This document shows positions 1 through 7,170 of a stretch of 10,835 bases of DNA, piece by piece (the first letter of the stretch is position 1; each line of letters opens with the position of its first letter). A model generated the notes under the pieces. That model saw only the letters and a list, made by a program, of their open reading frames with translations. It made no database searches and was not told where the DNA came from. The stretch comes from Euperipatoides rowelli (taxonomy: Eukaryota; Onychophora; Udeonychophora; Euonychophora; Peripatopsidae), in assembly GCA_003024985.2 (NCBI GenBank), contig PXIH01S0000562.1. One strand, given 5' to 3'. The translations under genes and the position numbers were made by a program.

Positions 1-78
1 AATCTAGTGCGAATCATGACATGTAACTCACTGTATATGCTATTGACCTTAGGGTCATATGATTGGTAAACTAGGGTA

Positions 79-290
79 TGTTAGGAAGGCTTCCTTTTTT
101 TGTGAGTCGCCATCTTGTCCTTTATACTGTTATGGCTGTGCGTTTTTACACGTTGGAATTAAATATAACTTTGATCAAGTTGTGTTGGATTGATTGAATA
201 ACATATTTACCTTGAATTATTGTATATAATTTGTCTGTTATTAAGGATTGCATTGATATTAAGTTGATTTATTTACCGAGTGTCTCAACA
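79..290 (+). repeat. Candidate 5' LTR of element A
   Basis: The segment begins TGTTAGG and ends CTCAACA, so it has the short TGTT...AACA inverted termini usual for copia LTRs. Its 212 bp is a plausible length for a short animal copia LTR. A tRNA-like primer site follows directly at 291. No second LTR copy exists in the window, so the left boundary is inferred only from the terminal motif. The right boundary is better supported because of the primer site. Confidence 0.5.
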
Positions 291-306
291 AGGATTACGA
301 GACTGA
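291..306 (+). promoter_or_regulatory. Candidate primer binding site (tRNA-Met anticodon half)
   Basis: GATTACGAGACTGA (293-306) differs at one base from GATTATGAGACTGA, which is the complement of the anticodon stem-loop of animal elongator tRNA-Met as I recall it. Copia-type elements are known to prime from an internal tRNA-Met fragment rather than the tRNA 3' end. The site starts within three bases of the proposed LTR end, as expected. The tRNA sequence is from memory, so the identity of the primer is an inference. Confidence 0.45.
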
Positions 307-393
307 AACCTCAACGTGCTAAATAACGGAATTGTAATCAGGAATCATAAAGCATGAAATTTGGATTATTCATTTATATTCTGTATATTAATG

Positions 394-558
394 TTAAACT
401 CTGTGCCAAGTACAAATATGGAGAGCAAAATATATCAAATAGCTAAAATGGACGGATCTATTTTCTGTGGCGATTAAACTCTGTGCTAAGCACAAATATG
501 TAGAGCAAAATATATCAACTAGCTAAAATGGACGGTCCTGATCTATTTTCTGTGGCGA
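394..558 (+). repeat. Tandem duplication (80 and 85 bp units) across the gag start
   Basis: Unit 1 (394-473) and unit 2 (474-558) both begin TTAAACTCTGTG and AAACTCTGTG-like sequence and both end TTTTCTGTGGCGA. They differ by a few substitutions and by five extra bases (TCCTG type) in unit 2 near 535. Each unit contains an ATG followed by codons for M-D-G (448 and 528). The duplication therefore copied the gag start and its leader. Confidence 0.9.
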
Positions 559-1157
559 TTGAAAGTCAAAATGCTTCTTCAAAGAGAAAAAGTGTGGTCA
601 GTGATTGAAAGTGGGCCTCCAAACCCTATCACGGAAGAATGGAAAGGAAAGGACCAGTGTGCTAAGTCTACCATCGGTCTCACTTTAGAAGACCGCATTT
701 TGATAACTGCAAGTTGCAAAACAGCTAGACAGATATGGGAGCATCTTAAAACCAGCCGCTTATATTTATTAAAAAAACTATACAGTATTCAGTACGAGAA
801 TTATAAAATCATGGAAGGATACATTAATGAGATCCATCATCCAGGAAATAGTAGAAAGGCTCCGGACAATAGGAGAGGAAGTGAAGGAACATCACCACCT
901 TGTGGCAGTCACATTGTGTGGTCTACCAAGCATATTCAATCCATTGATTACAGCCCTCGAAACCAAAGGTGATGAAATGAAACTCAACTATGTGTGGGAA
1001 AGATTGAGGGATGAGGTCAATCGTGTTGAAAACCCATTTAAGGATAATTACGATCACAGTGTGGCAATCACAGCCACACAAAACCCACATCTAGGCACTC
1101 TATAATTTGTCATCAATGTGGAAAAAATGGCCATATAAGACGCAATTGCCCACAAAA
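528..1157 (+). pseudogene. gag: copia gag remnant with CCHC zinc knuckle (element A)
   Basis: Gag would form the retrotransposon capsid and package its RNA. The best reading starts at the ATG at 528 (M-D-G). It shifts frame to read W-R-L-K-V-K-M-L-L-Q from 553, then runs open to about 835 with the copia gag pattern (MLLQREKVWSVIES, later TARQIWEHLK). It shifts again and continues in another frame to a TAA at 1103-1105 (VERLRTIGEEVK, LPSIFNPLITALE). A third frame carries the nucleic-acid-binding zinc knuckle at 1108-1149, C-H-Q-C-G-K-N-G-H-I-R-R-N-C, a perfect CX2CX4HX4C. At least three frameshifts make it a pseudogene. The TTG at 559 is not a credible start. Family is clear; exact boundaries are not. 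Confidence 0.85.
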
Positions 1158-1159
1158 CC

Positions 1160-1354
1160 ATGCTTCTGAAAGAAAAAAAGGAACCTAGTTATGGAGAAAA
1201 ATCTTATAGTTCCTATTGCTCTATGGACGAGGTATCTTCTACAAACGGTGATCAGGATATTGAATGGGCACTAAACACCGAACTTCATGTAAATAAAATT
1301 AATACTGACCAATGGATAATTGACTCCGACGCTAACTGCCATTATGGCGCCTAA
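1160..1354 (+). pseudogene. copia aspartic protease remnant (element A)
   Basis: This would be the retroviral-type aspartic protease that cuts the Gag-Pol polyprotein. It lies just after the zinc knuckle but in a different frame. The diagnostic stretch is QWIIDSDANCHY (1310-1345), where copia proteases normally have W-I-x-D-S-G-A-(T/S)-x-H. The catalytic Asp (1322-1324) is kept, but the Gly after D-S is replaced by Asp (1328-1330), which should disturb the active-site loop. The frame ends at 1354. Downstream sequence around 1356-1540 still reads as the rest of the protease and linker (SEYISNYQNLIKPVRVKIANG, then VLLVPNVKT) with stops and shifts. Family confident; function lost. Confidence 0.8.
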
Positions 1355-2530
1355 AAGTGAGTATATATCAAATTACCAAAACTTAATAAAGCCTGTTAGA
1401 GTTAAAATAGCTAATGGTGAGATAATGGAAGCCACAGGTGAAGGAACTACTTACTAATATCGAGGTGAAATTAAAAAATTACCAGAGAGTAGAGCTGGAA
1501 TTGCTAAAAGTATTGTTGGTACCTAATGTAAAGACAACCATATTATCATATCTAGCAAAATGAATTGCCTGATTAACAGAGCTGACATAGTATGTGGGGA
1601 GGATGTAGCAATAAATAAAAGTTTTATACTCACTGGAAAAGTCATACAGGATAATTGTGAAAAGGCACATGCAGGTTTACATTTATGGCATGAGGCTTGG
1701 CCATGTGCAATATCTTCCTTGAAGGCCATGTCATAATCCAATCAAGTTGATTTCCAAATATTAGCGTGCAATCATGATGACTTTTGCGAGGACTGCCAAA
1801 TGAGAAGTATCTCATTTGGCTGTCAAAACAAAGAACTCAACCCCTTTTAAAATCTTAGTGATATCTGTAGACCAATAACTCCTAGTACATTTGGAGGCAA
1901 ACATTATGTATTAATCATTACTGACGAGATATCTAATTTCACACACATTGAACTGTTGCGTCAGAATACATTATTAGTTTTATCAAACAAGGAAGAAACC
2001 AGTTTGGATATTTTCCGGAGATCCTACTCACCGACGAGGGGGGGGGGGGGATATACGTGATCCTTCTTAAATGACTTTCTTTCTTTGCATGGGATTAAAC
2101 ATCAAACTGCTGTGGCATACACACCACAGCAAAATGGATGCTCAGAAAGAAGGAACCAGAGTCTAGTGAACATGACTAGAAGCATGAAGCTGTGGGAGGG
2201 GAGGCAGTTATCACTGCAGCTTATATTAGTAACCATCTTCCTCATATAGCACAGCTCGTCACCCTATGAGATTTGGAACGATATGCACCCTTCTCTAGGA
2301 CATATTCGATCATTTGGTTTTCCAGCATATGAGTTGGTATCAAGGATACTTAGAAACTCGACACCGTTAAGGGATACATAGTGGGGTATGGGAGGAACAA
2401 TAAATGCCCAGCATTTGGATACCTGGATCATCTGGGATCAAGAATAGAAGTGTTAAATTTCATGAAAAATTTGGAGATGGAAATTCTACACCAGAAAGTC
2501 AAAAACCTCTCACTGGAGGAAAAGTGGATT
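1355..2530 (+). pseudogene. copia integrase remnant (element A), GAG-pre-integrase to C-terminal domain
   Basis: Integrase would insert the cDNA into the host chromosome. Recognisable blocks, in several frames, are as follows. The zinc-binding pre-integrase region is LWHEAW/LGHV near 1684-1710 and C-E-D-C-Q-M-R near 1790-1805. The core begins LSDICRPITPSTFGGKHY with the first catalytic Asp at 1860-1862 and TDEISNF near 1920. The second catalytic Asp is in L-L-T-D at 2033-2035, just before a 13-G run. YTPQQNGCSERRN carries the catalytic Glu at 2145-2147. Then come ITAAYISNHLPH and a weak C-terminal block GYGRNNK (2385-2405). All three D-D-E codons survive, but no single frame links them. The right end merges with gypsy-like sequence between about 2450 and 2530. 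Confidence 0.85.
2038..2050 (+). repeat. 13-bp G homopolymer inside integrase core
   Basis: A run of 13 G follows the second catalytic Asp, exactly where copia integrases encode a Gly-Gly-Glu stretch. It probably grew by slippage from the glycine codons and puts the flanking codons out of frame. Its true length may be uncertain in a sequencing assembly. Confidence 0.95.
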
Positions 2531-3222
2531 TTTTAAACAATCTCAACATAAAACATCATCGAATAAACCTGAACTGGCCAAGAGCTGATGGAGCCAAGGG
2601 ATGAACAAAACACTGAGTAAAATACTTCAAATTGCTTTTGTATTTAGAAAAGAGATGCAGGAATTGCTGAAAGATTACCGTGCAACCCCTCATGCTGTCA
2701 CCAAAGTACCACCTGATGATTTACTATTCAATGCATACAAAATTATCAGATACCAGACATTTAAATAATTCTATAGATAAATATACAGTACAACAGACTT
2801 GAAGAAAACAAAGGAAAAATACAAGCTATAAAAACCAAATTTTAATATAGGAAACATGGTCCTAGTAGAAAGAGAAAACAATACAAAGATGAACACACAA
2901 GATGATCCAAGTCCATACCTCTCATCAAAGAAGTAAAGGAATCAAAGAAGTAAAGGAAACAGTGGAGAAAAATCGACACAGTATTACAATAATCTGTCAA
3001 GTTTCAAAAAAGTAAACAAGGAAGAAAGGTTGAAGCCAATAGAACCTAGGAATACAGCAAGAGTTATCAGTACCAAGACAATCAGCTACTTGTGACTACC
3101 AACAAGAAAGGAAAGATCAAATAGAATTGGAAAAGGAAGGTAGACCAGAGGATGGAGATAGACCACAAGGATATAATCTGAGAACCAGAAGATTAAAACC
3201 TAAAAGACTAATAGAGCAATGA
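2450..3222 (+). pseudogene. Ty3/gypsy integrase C-terminal half and polyprotein end
   Basis: The reading VDFLNNLNIKHHRI with NLNWPRADG (about 2527-2594) matches the end of the gypsy integrase core, G-I-K-H...P-x-W-P-x-A-N-G-type. After a one-base shift, the frame from 2601 reads on through KEMQELLKDYRATPHAVTK and VPPDDLLFNA (about 2649-2738), the hallmark Y-R-x-T-P-H block of Ty3/gypsy integrases, absent from copia. It stops at a TAA near 2766. Later pieces are DDPSPY near 2900 and a C-terminal tail GYNLRTRRLKPKRLIEQ with a TGA at 3220-3222, typical of gypsy Pol ends. Frameshifts and a 17-bp duplication break it. The left boundary is blurred by the joined copia integrase. Upstream gypsy domains (gag, protease, reverse transcriptase) are absent. 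Confidence 0.8.
2924..2957 (+). repeat. Perfect 17-bp tandem duplication
   Basis: ATCAAAGAAGTAAAGGA occurs twice head to tail (2924-2940 and 2941-2957) in the gypsy Pol remnant. As 17 is not a multiple of three, it shifts the frame. It looks like a replication-slippage or repair duplication. Confidence 0.95.
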
Positions 3223-3247
3223 GGTCATAACTGACCAGAATCAAACC

Positions 3248-3550
3248 AGAGGGAAGGTGGTGCAATAAAGCTGTTTAGAACTCTTAATTGAAGCTTAATT
3301 ATTTAGAACAATTAATCTAAATTATTTAAGTATAATCATTAGTTAATTCAAGTAAATTCCCCTATCTATAAACCTGTACACCAGTTATTATAGTAATTAA
3401 CTTAAACTCGCCCATAGCAAAGCAGTATGGGATAGCGTTAGTAAGCTAGGTATCGTAGAGTCTACCATTATTGAGTTTATGGTTATTAAACTAATTGATG
3501 TTGATACCTAACGTAAAAGTCTATGATTATTTATCTTTATCATAAATGGG
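3248..3550 (+). repeat. Polypurine tract and probable 3' LTR of the gypsy fragment
   Basis: Just after the Pol stop, AGAGGGAAGG (3248-3257) forms a purine tract of the kind that primes plus-strand DNA synthesis next to a 3' LTR. The LTR would begin TGGTGCAATAAAG at 3258 (or TGC at 3261). It contains AATAAA at 3264-3269 and TATAAA at 3367-3372. The AT-rich, non-coding sequence continues to about 3550, where LINE coding sequence starts. No second LTR is present to define the right end, so that boundary is a guess. Confidence 0.45.
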
Positions 3551-3963
3551 TGATACAATAGATGCAAGACTTGGACTTTAACCAAAGACTTGGAAAAGAA
3601 GATCAATGCATTTGATATCTCGTGTGCAAGAAGAATGTTGAAAATAAAATGGATCAGAAATGAGGTAGTGTCGAAAAAATGGGAAAGTGGTTATAGTCTT
3701 TTGGATGAAGTAAGAAAGAGGAAATGTAAATATGCTGGGCATGTCTTGAGAAGATCTGCAGGAATTAGACTAGTAACATAACTTGAGATGGACAGAAAGG
3801 GAAAAAAAAGAGAGGAAGATCAAGAGAATGGTCAAATGACCTTAAGAACTAGGCTAACATCAGGCAATTCTCTGTATTAAGAGGAGCTCAAGATATAAAT
3901 CTTTAGCAATCCATGAAGGCGAACCTTCGATTCGGAGAACACACCCACCGATGATGATGATGC
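3548..3963 (+). pseudogene. LINE (non-LTR retrotransposon) ORF2 C-terminal tail, 5'-truncated
   Basis: The open frame 3563-3781 begins C-K-T-W-T-L, continues KKINAFDISCARRMLKIKW and ends with RKCKYAGHVLRR. This is the region after the reverse transcriptase core seen in many animal LINE proteins (patterns like A-F-x-M-x-C-x-R-R-x-L and G-H-V-L-R). Beyond the stop at 3779-3781, a K/R-rich stretch (GKKREEDQ, then a W-S-N-D-L-K frame) continues the same domain with shifts. The piece ends in GATGATGATGATG (3950-3962), a simple-repeat tail typical of some LINE 3' ends. The 5' truncation right after the gypsy LTR-like segment is the usual outcome of incomplete target-primed reverse transcription. 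The clade (L2, CR1, Jockey or other) is not resolved. Confidence 0.75.
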
Positions 3964-5039
3964 TAAAAATGTTTTTGTTCCATGTGCAAATATTTTAAGA
4001 TTATTTTTTAGGACAGGGTCATTTATTATGTTTTAAGAATCGTATTTCAATTTTTATTAGTTTGAATAACTACAAAAGTAAAAGTTATAACTTACAAGTC
4101 ATGGAAATATAACAATGGTCATAAATCATTAGAGTTAGGCCTATAGCTTGAAAAAAAAAAATAATGAACTAAATATTTAACAAAAATGTGTTGTAAACTA
4201 ATCTCAAAGACCTACCCACATAAACTACAAAATTAATAGACTAGAATTAAATATAGGGTTATATGCAAAACAAAGGCACTTGTTACTAAAACTATGTGAA
4301 AATATTTTTCTTCTTTTATTTATGTAGCAATATATAAAATTCACACATTGCTACAAATAAGAAAATATCACTATAAAAGCATCTAAGTAAAAGGGAATGC
4401 ATAAGATGAACGAAAATATGAAGGGCATGTGTAATATTACTTATGCTAGTGTTCTAGGGTTAAGTATAGATGCACATTTTATGTAATTATTATTGAAAGC
4501 CACTGTAGGAATACAATGCAACAGAGAGTGGTAAATTCCACCATGAGTAATATAGTTTGCACATAAATAAAGCTTATTGAATGAAAAAAATACAATTGTA
4601 TTTTTGTCATTATGGAAAGGGTTGACGTTAACTGTGTCAAAATTATCGTAATCGATCAAAAATGACTATTTCATTTCCGGATTGTAGGGTAGGGGCATAG
4701 TGGATTTAATATGCAGTAGATCATAGTGTTCAGGGTTACGTTAAGGTTAGGGCTGTAAATTAAAAAATAAGGCACTCGAGACACTACTGCAGATTTAAAG
4801 TCACGTCGAGCGGACTTATTTATGGATGGGCAAGGAAGATCCTAGGGTTAAAATTGCGAACATCAAATGTAAAAAAAGTTGTTTAACTAGCCACTTCGAG
4901 TTGACATCAATAAACTCTAACTTTGCACATCTCTGCTCATGTTGGGCCTGTTCATTGCAAAACAATTGGTTATTATTTTCACATATAAAAACTTTTTATT
5001 TTCACAGAAAACCATATTCCTGGTGTCGTGTGAGACAAT
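3964..5039. other. AT-rich non-coding stretch, nothing recognised
   Basis: No reading frame here shows a recognisable domain. The longest frames (4441-4659 on the minus strand and 4826 onward on the plus strand) have no family features. A TTAGGG-like patch near 4733-4757 is too short and degenerate to call telomeric. This may be old repeat sequence or simply intergenic DNA. Confidence 0.6.
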
Positions 5040-5120
5040 CCATTCAAAATTGGGATGTGGGACATGTAGTTTTTAAATCGGGACTGTCCTGGCCATATCA
5101 GGACAGTGGGCAGCCATGGT
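5040..5120 (-). repeat. Palindromic, DNA-transposon-like patch
   Basis: The arms ACTGTCCTG (5083-5091) and CAGGACAGT (5099-5107) form a perfect 9-bp hairpin with a 7-base loop. Read on the minus strand, the patch resembles the CTGTCC...GGACAG-rich ends of non-autonomous hAT-like elements that are common in animal genomes. It also carries degenerate repeats of a GGGA(C/T) motif at 5053-5085. Only a short piece is seen and no partner terminus or target duplication was found. The hairpin is observed; the transposon class is an inference from memory. Confidence 0.4.
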
Positions 5121-5780
5121 CTTTAAATCTCTAAAAATCTTAGTAAATCATAAATTTATTATCTATAGGTTTACTATATTTGCTTGAAATATATTTTAAA
5201 AAATGACATTCCTATAAAGTTTAAATATTGATTCTATTTTTTTTTTTTTTAAATAAACATGCCACTTCGATCCTTGATTATTTTAAGAGGCATTTACTCA
5301 GGCTCAGGAAAATTAACAATACCATGTAGAAAGCTTGCATTAAATTTAAATGGGATGTTCAAAAATTACTAATACGGAATTGTGGAACTGGGTCCACTAT
5401 TTTTGGCAGACACACAAAGAAGGGCTGGGAGGAAAAACAACTTTAAAAAATAGCTTTTGGTATTGAATTAATAGTATATTATTGTCATGAATAAGAGCTT
5501 AGTAGCTTGAATAGTCGGTTTCAAAACAACTCATTAAGAATTGCTTATTTTTCTTTTGTCGATTTTAGCTCATGTTGATAAGACGCGTAATACAATCAAA
5601 TCCACCAATGACAAAATTAATTTGTCTTACATCTGAAATTCTTATAGTAAGAGCTGCTATGTAAATTCCTTCAATGTCTAAAACTATGTATTACAGATGT
5701 TTTTTTTTTTTTTACCATTAGTTGGCATTAATTGAACAAGATAAGTTTTCATTTTCATGCACTAGACTTTCATATATTTT
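5121..5780. other. AT-rich non-coding stretch with poly-T runs
   Basis: No gene is recognisable. Long T runs lie near 5238-5250 and 5700-5714. They could be tails of old retroposed sequences on the minus strand, but no body sequence is identifiable beside them. Confidence 0.55.
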
Positions 5781-6001
5781 TGTTGGCGCCCAAGTCTTAT
5801 TTGACCGATTTGAACAATGCTCGATTGGCAAACAGCTCATATGCAAGTCGTGCTAGAAATTACTGTAGGCTATATACTGTAGTTGTCAAGAAGTTTTTAC
5901 AAGATTAAGTTATTCGGCTCAGTATTAAATGCTGTAGTTATAATGCAATCGTATGTTGGTAAAATCACTTCCTCTTACTTCCACATACTTCCAAACTAAC
6001 A
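5781..6001 (+). repeat. 5' LTR of element B
   Basis: It begins TGTTGGCGCC and ends CTAACA, giving copia-type termini, and is 221 bp long. The first 88 bp (5781-5868) align with 9866-9955 at roughly 80-85% identity by eye. The last 42 bp (from TAAAATCAC at 5960) align weakly with 10059-10094. The middle part is poorly alignable. A primer-site-like GGTTAT follows at 6004. Confidence 0.85.
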
Positions 6002-6021
6002 AAGGTTATAGTCTCAAGCCC
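6002..6021 (+). promoter_or_regulatory. Weak candidate primer binding site of element B
   Basis: AAGGTTATAGTCTCAAGCCC directly follows the LTR end. GGTTAT matches the start of the complement of the initiator tRNA-Met anticodon region used by copia elements, but the following bases diverge. Position supports the call more than sequence does. Confidence 0.3.
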
Positions 6022-6239
6022 AAGGAAAAGAGGCAATTAAAATTTTAAACAATGCAATCTATTAAAATTTAGCAACGTTTATATCAATATTTATTCTATC
6101 TTAACAATGCCGTTCGAAAATATGATATACAGTATTTAAAAAAAAAATATGTTTTTGAAAAGCTAAATTCTATCAATAAAATTCTAGTTTAGACTATATC
6201 AATAAAATTATGAATCTATGCAATTAAAATCAAAGAAAA

Positions 6240-6867
6240 ATGGAAAGTTCAAATATTGAAAAATTAAACAAGAATAATTATACCTGGAAAATCCAGATGG
6301 AAGCAATGTTAATAAAAATTGACACATGGGGATAAATGGTTCCTTGACATAAATAATCTGCAGCTTCTGAAAATTTGATAAAATTTGACCAAAAGGCTAA
6401 AGCTGTTTTAATCTTATCCATAAGTACCCCTGACTCTGTCATATAAAACTTCACATGATGTTTGGGTTAAACTAAAGGATACCTACGAGTCAAAAGGACC
6501 TGCCAGAAAGGCTATACTTTTTAAACAATTACTATTCACCAAAATGTCCCAGTAAACAACAAACCAAGTACCTATGGAAATTTTAGAATAGCCATCGAAT
6601 TGAGAGATGATCTACCAACACCTGAACTGTTAAAAATCAAACTAATTGAAGAGTACCAAGCTGGGCAAAACCATGACAACCATGATAGCACTACACACCA
6701 GCATACAAGGCAAAACACAGAAGTTTGAAAGAACAAGAGGCTCCATACCATAACCAATGGCACAAACACCATATAAGTGCTTTTACTGCCAAAAATTAGG
6801 CCACCAAGCGTCAGAGTGCAGAAAAAAATGAGACACAGCACATGCAAACCCAAAAGCTAGACAAAGT
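6240..6867 (+). pseudogene. gag: copia gag remnant with CCHC zinc knuckle (element B)
   Basis: Gag would build the particle and bind RNA. The ATG at 6240 opens MESSNIEKLNKNNYTWKIQM, the N-terminal pattern of an animal copia gag, broken by a TGA near 6332. Later pieces read K-F-D-Q-K-A-K-A near 6378, G-P-A-R-K-A near 6498 and then GNFRIAIELRDDLPTPELLK (about 6576-6635). The segment expected between KQLLFTKM and STYGNFRIAIE, about 40-50 residues in relatives, is missing near 6550-6570, an internal deletion. The zinc knuckle C-F-Y-C-Q-K-L-G-H-Q-A-S-E-C (6778-6819) is a perfect CX2CX4HX4C. It is followed by an in-frame TGA (6829-6831) separating it from the protease in the same frame. Confidence 0.85.
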
Positions 6868-7170
6868 GCAATGAACACACATGAATCAAAGTTGAAAACC
6901 CAGTCATTGCTACAGGAACAAGTTTCATGCGTCGATAGCGGGGCAACTTCACATATGTGCAATAACCCCAAAGCATTTATTGACCTACAAACAATAACTG
7001 ACACACACACATCAACCTGGAAAACAATTCAGTTGAGATTGCAGGAAAAGGGACAGTATACATAAAAATCCTACTTGCAAACTAACTAAAAACCATAAAA
7101 CTGAAAAACGTTCTTTTAGTACCAAAGCTTAAAAATAAGTTAATCGCAGTCTCAAAGCCACCAACAGTTA
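6868..7170 (+). pseudogene. copia aspartic protease remnant (element B)
   Basis: The frame 6871-7065 contains S-C-V-D-S-G-A-T-S-H-M, with the catalytic Asp at 6934-6936 inside an intact D-S-G-A motif, better preserved than in element A. It shares its frame with the zinc knuckle upstream, as expected in a Gag-Pol polyprotein. After a frame change near 7045 the sequence continues G-T-V-Y-I-K-I-L-L-A and then KNVLLVPKLKNKLIAVSK (about 7108-7160), the conserved protease/linker end of copia. A stop (TAA at 7063-7065) and further stops break it. The Asp-containing loop is intact but the protein could not be made whole. Confidence 0.85.

Larger units (their letters stand above)
79..2530 (+). mobile_element. 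Element A: 5' part of a decayed Ty1/copia retrotransposon
   Basis: The order is 5' LTR, primer site, gag, zinc knuckle, aspartic protease, integrase. Protease and integrase before any reverse transcriptase is the Ty1/copia gene order. Sequence matching copia integrase stops between about 2450 and 2530, where Ty3/gypsy-like sequence takes over. No YVDD motif and no second copy of the 79-290 LTR is visible downstream, so reverse transcriptase, RNase H and the 3' LTR are missing. The coding parts need several frame changes, so this is a dead copy. Family assignment rests on motifs read by eye; the 3' boundary is approximate. Confidence 0.8.

Noticed and set aside
394-558. Repeat pair as a CRISPR or satellite array
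   Set aside because: There are only two adjacent units with no spacers, inside a eukaryotic retrotransposon.
559-561. TTG at 559 as a start codon of gag
   Set aside because: It is in the middle of the conserved W-R-L-K-V-K block; eukaryotic elements would start at an ATG upstream (528 or 448).
4733-4757. TTAGGG-like patch that might be interstitial telomere sequence
   Set aside because: It has only about two imperfect units, compatible with chance in AT-rich DNA.
4826-5134. Plus-strand open frame of 102 codons in the intergenic stretch
   Set aside because: It has no recognisable domain and it runs through the palindromic repeat patch. Chance length is plausible.
6572-6853. Minus-strand open frame of 93 codons with hydrophobic, Cys-rich translation
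   Set aside because: It is the antisense shadow of element B gag and zinc knuckle, which have clear plus-strand family motifs.
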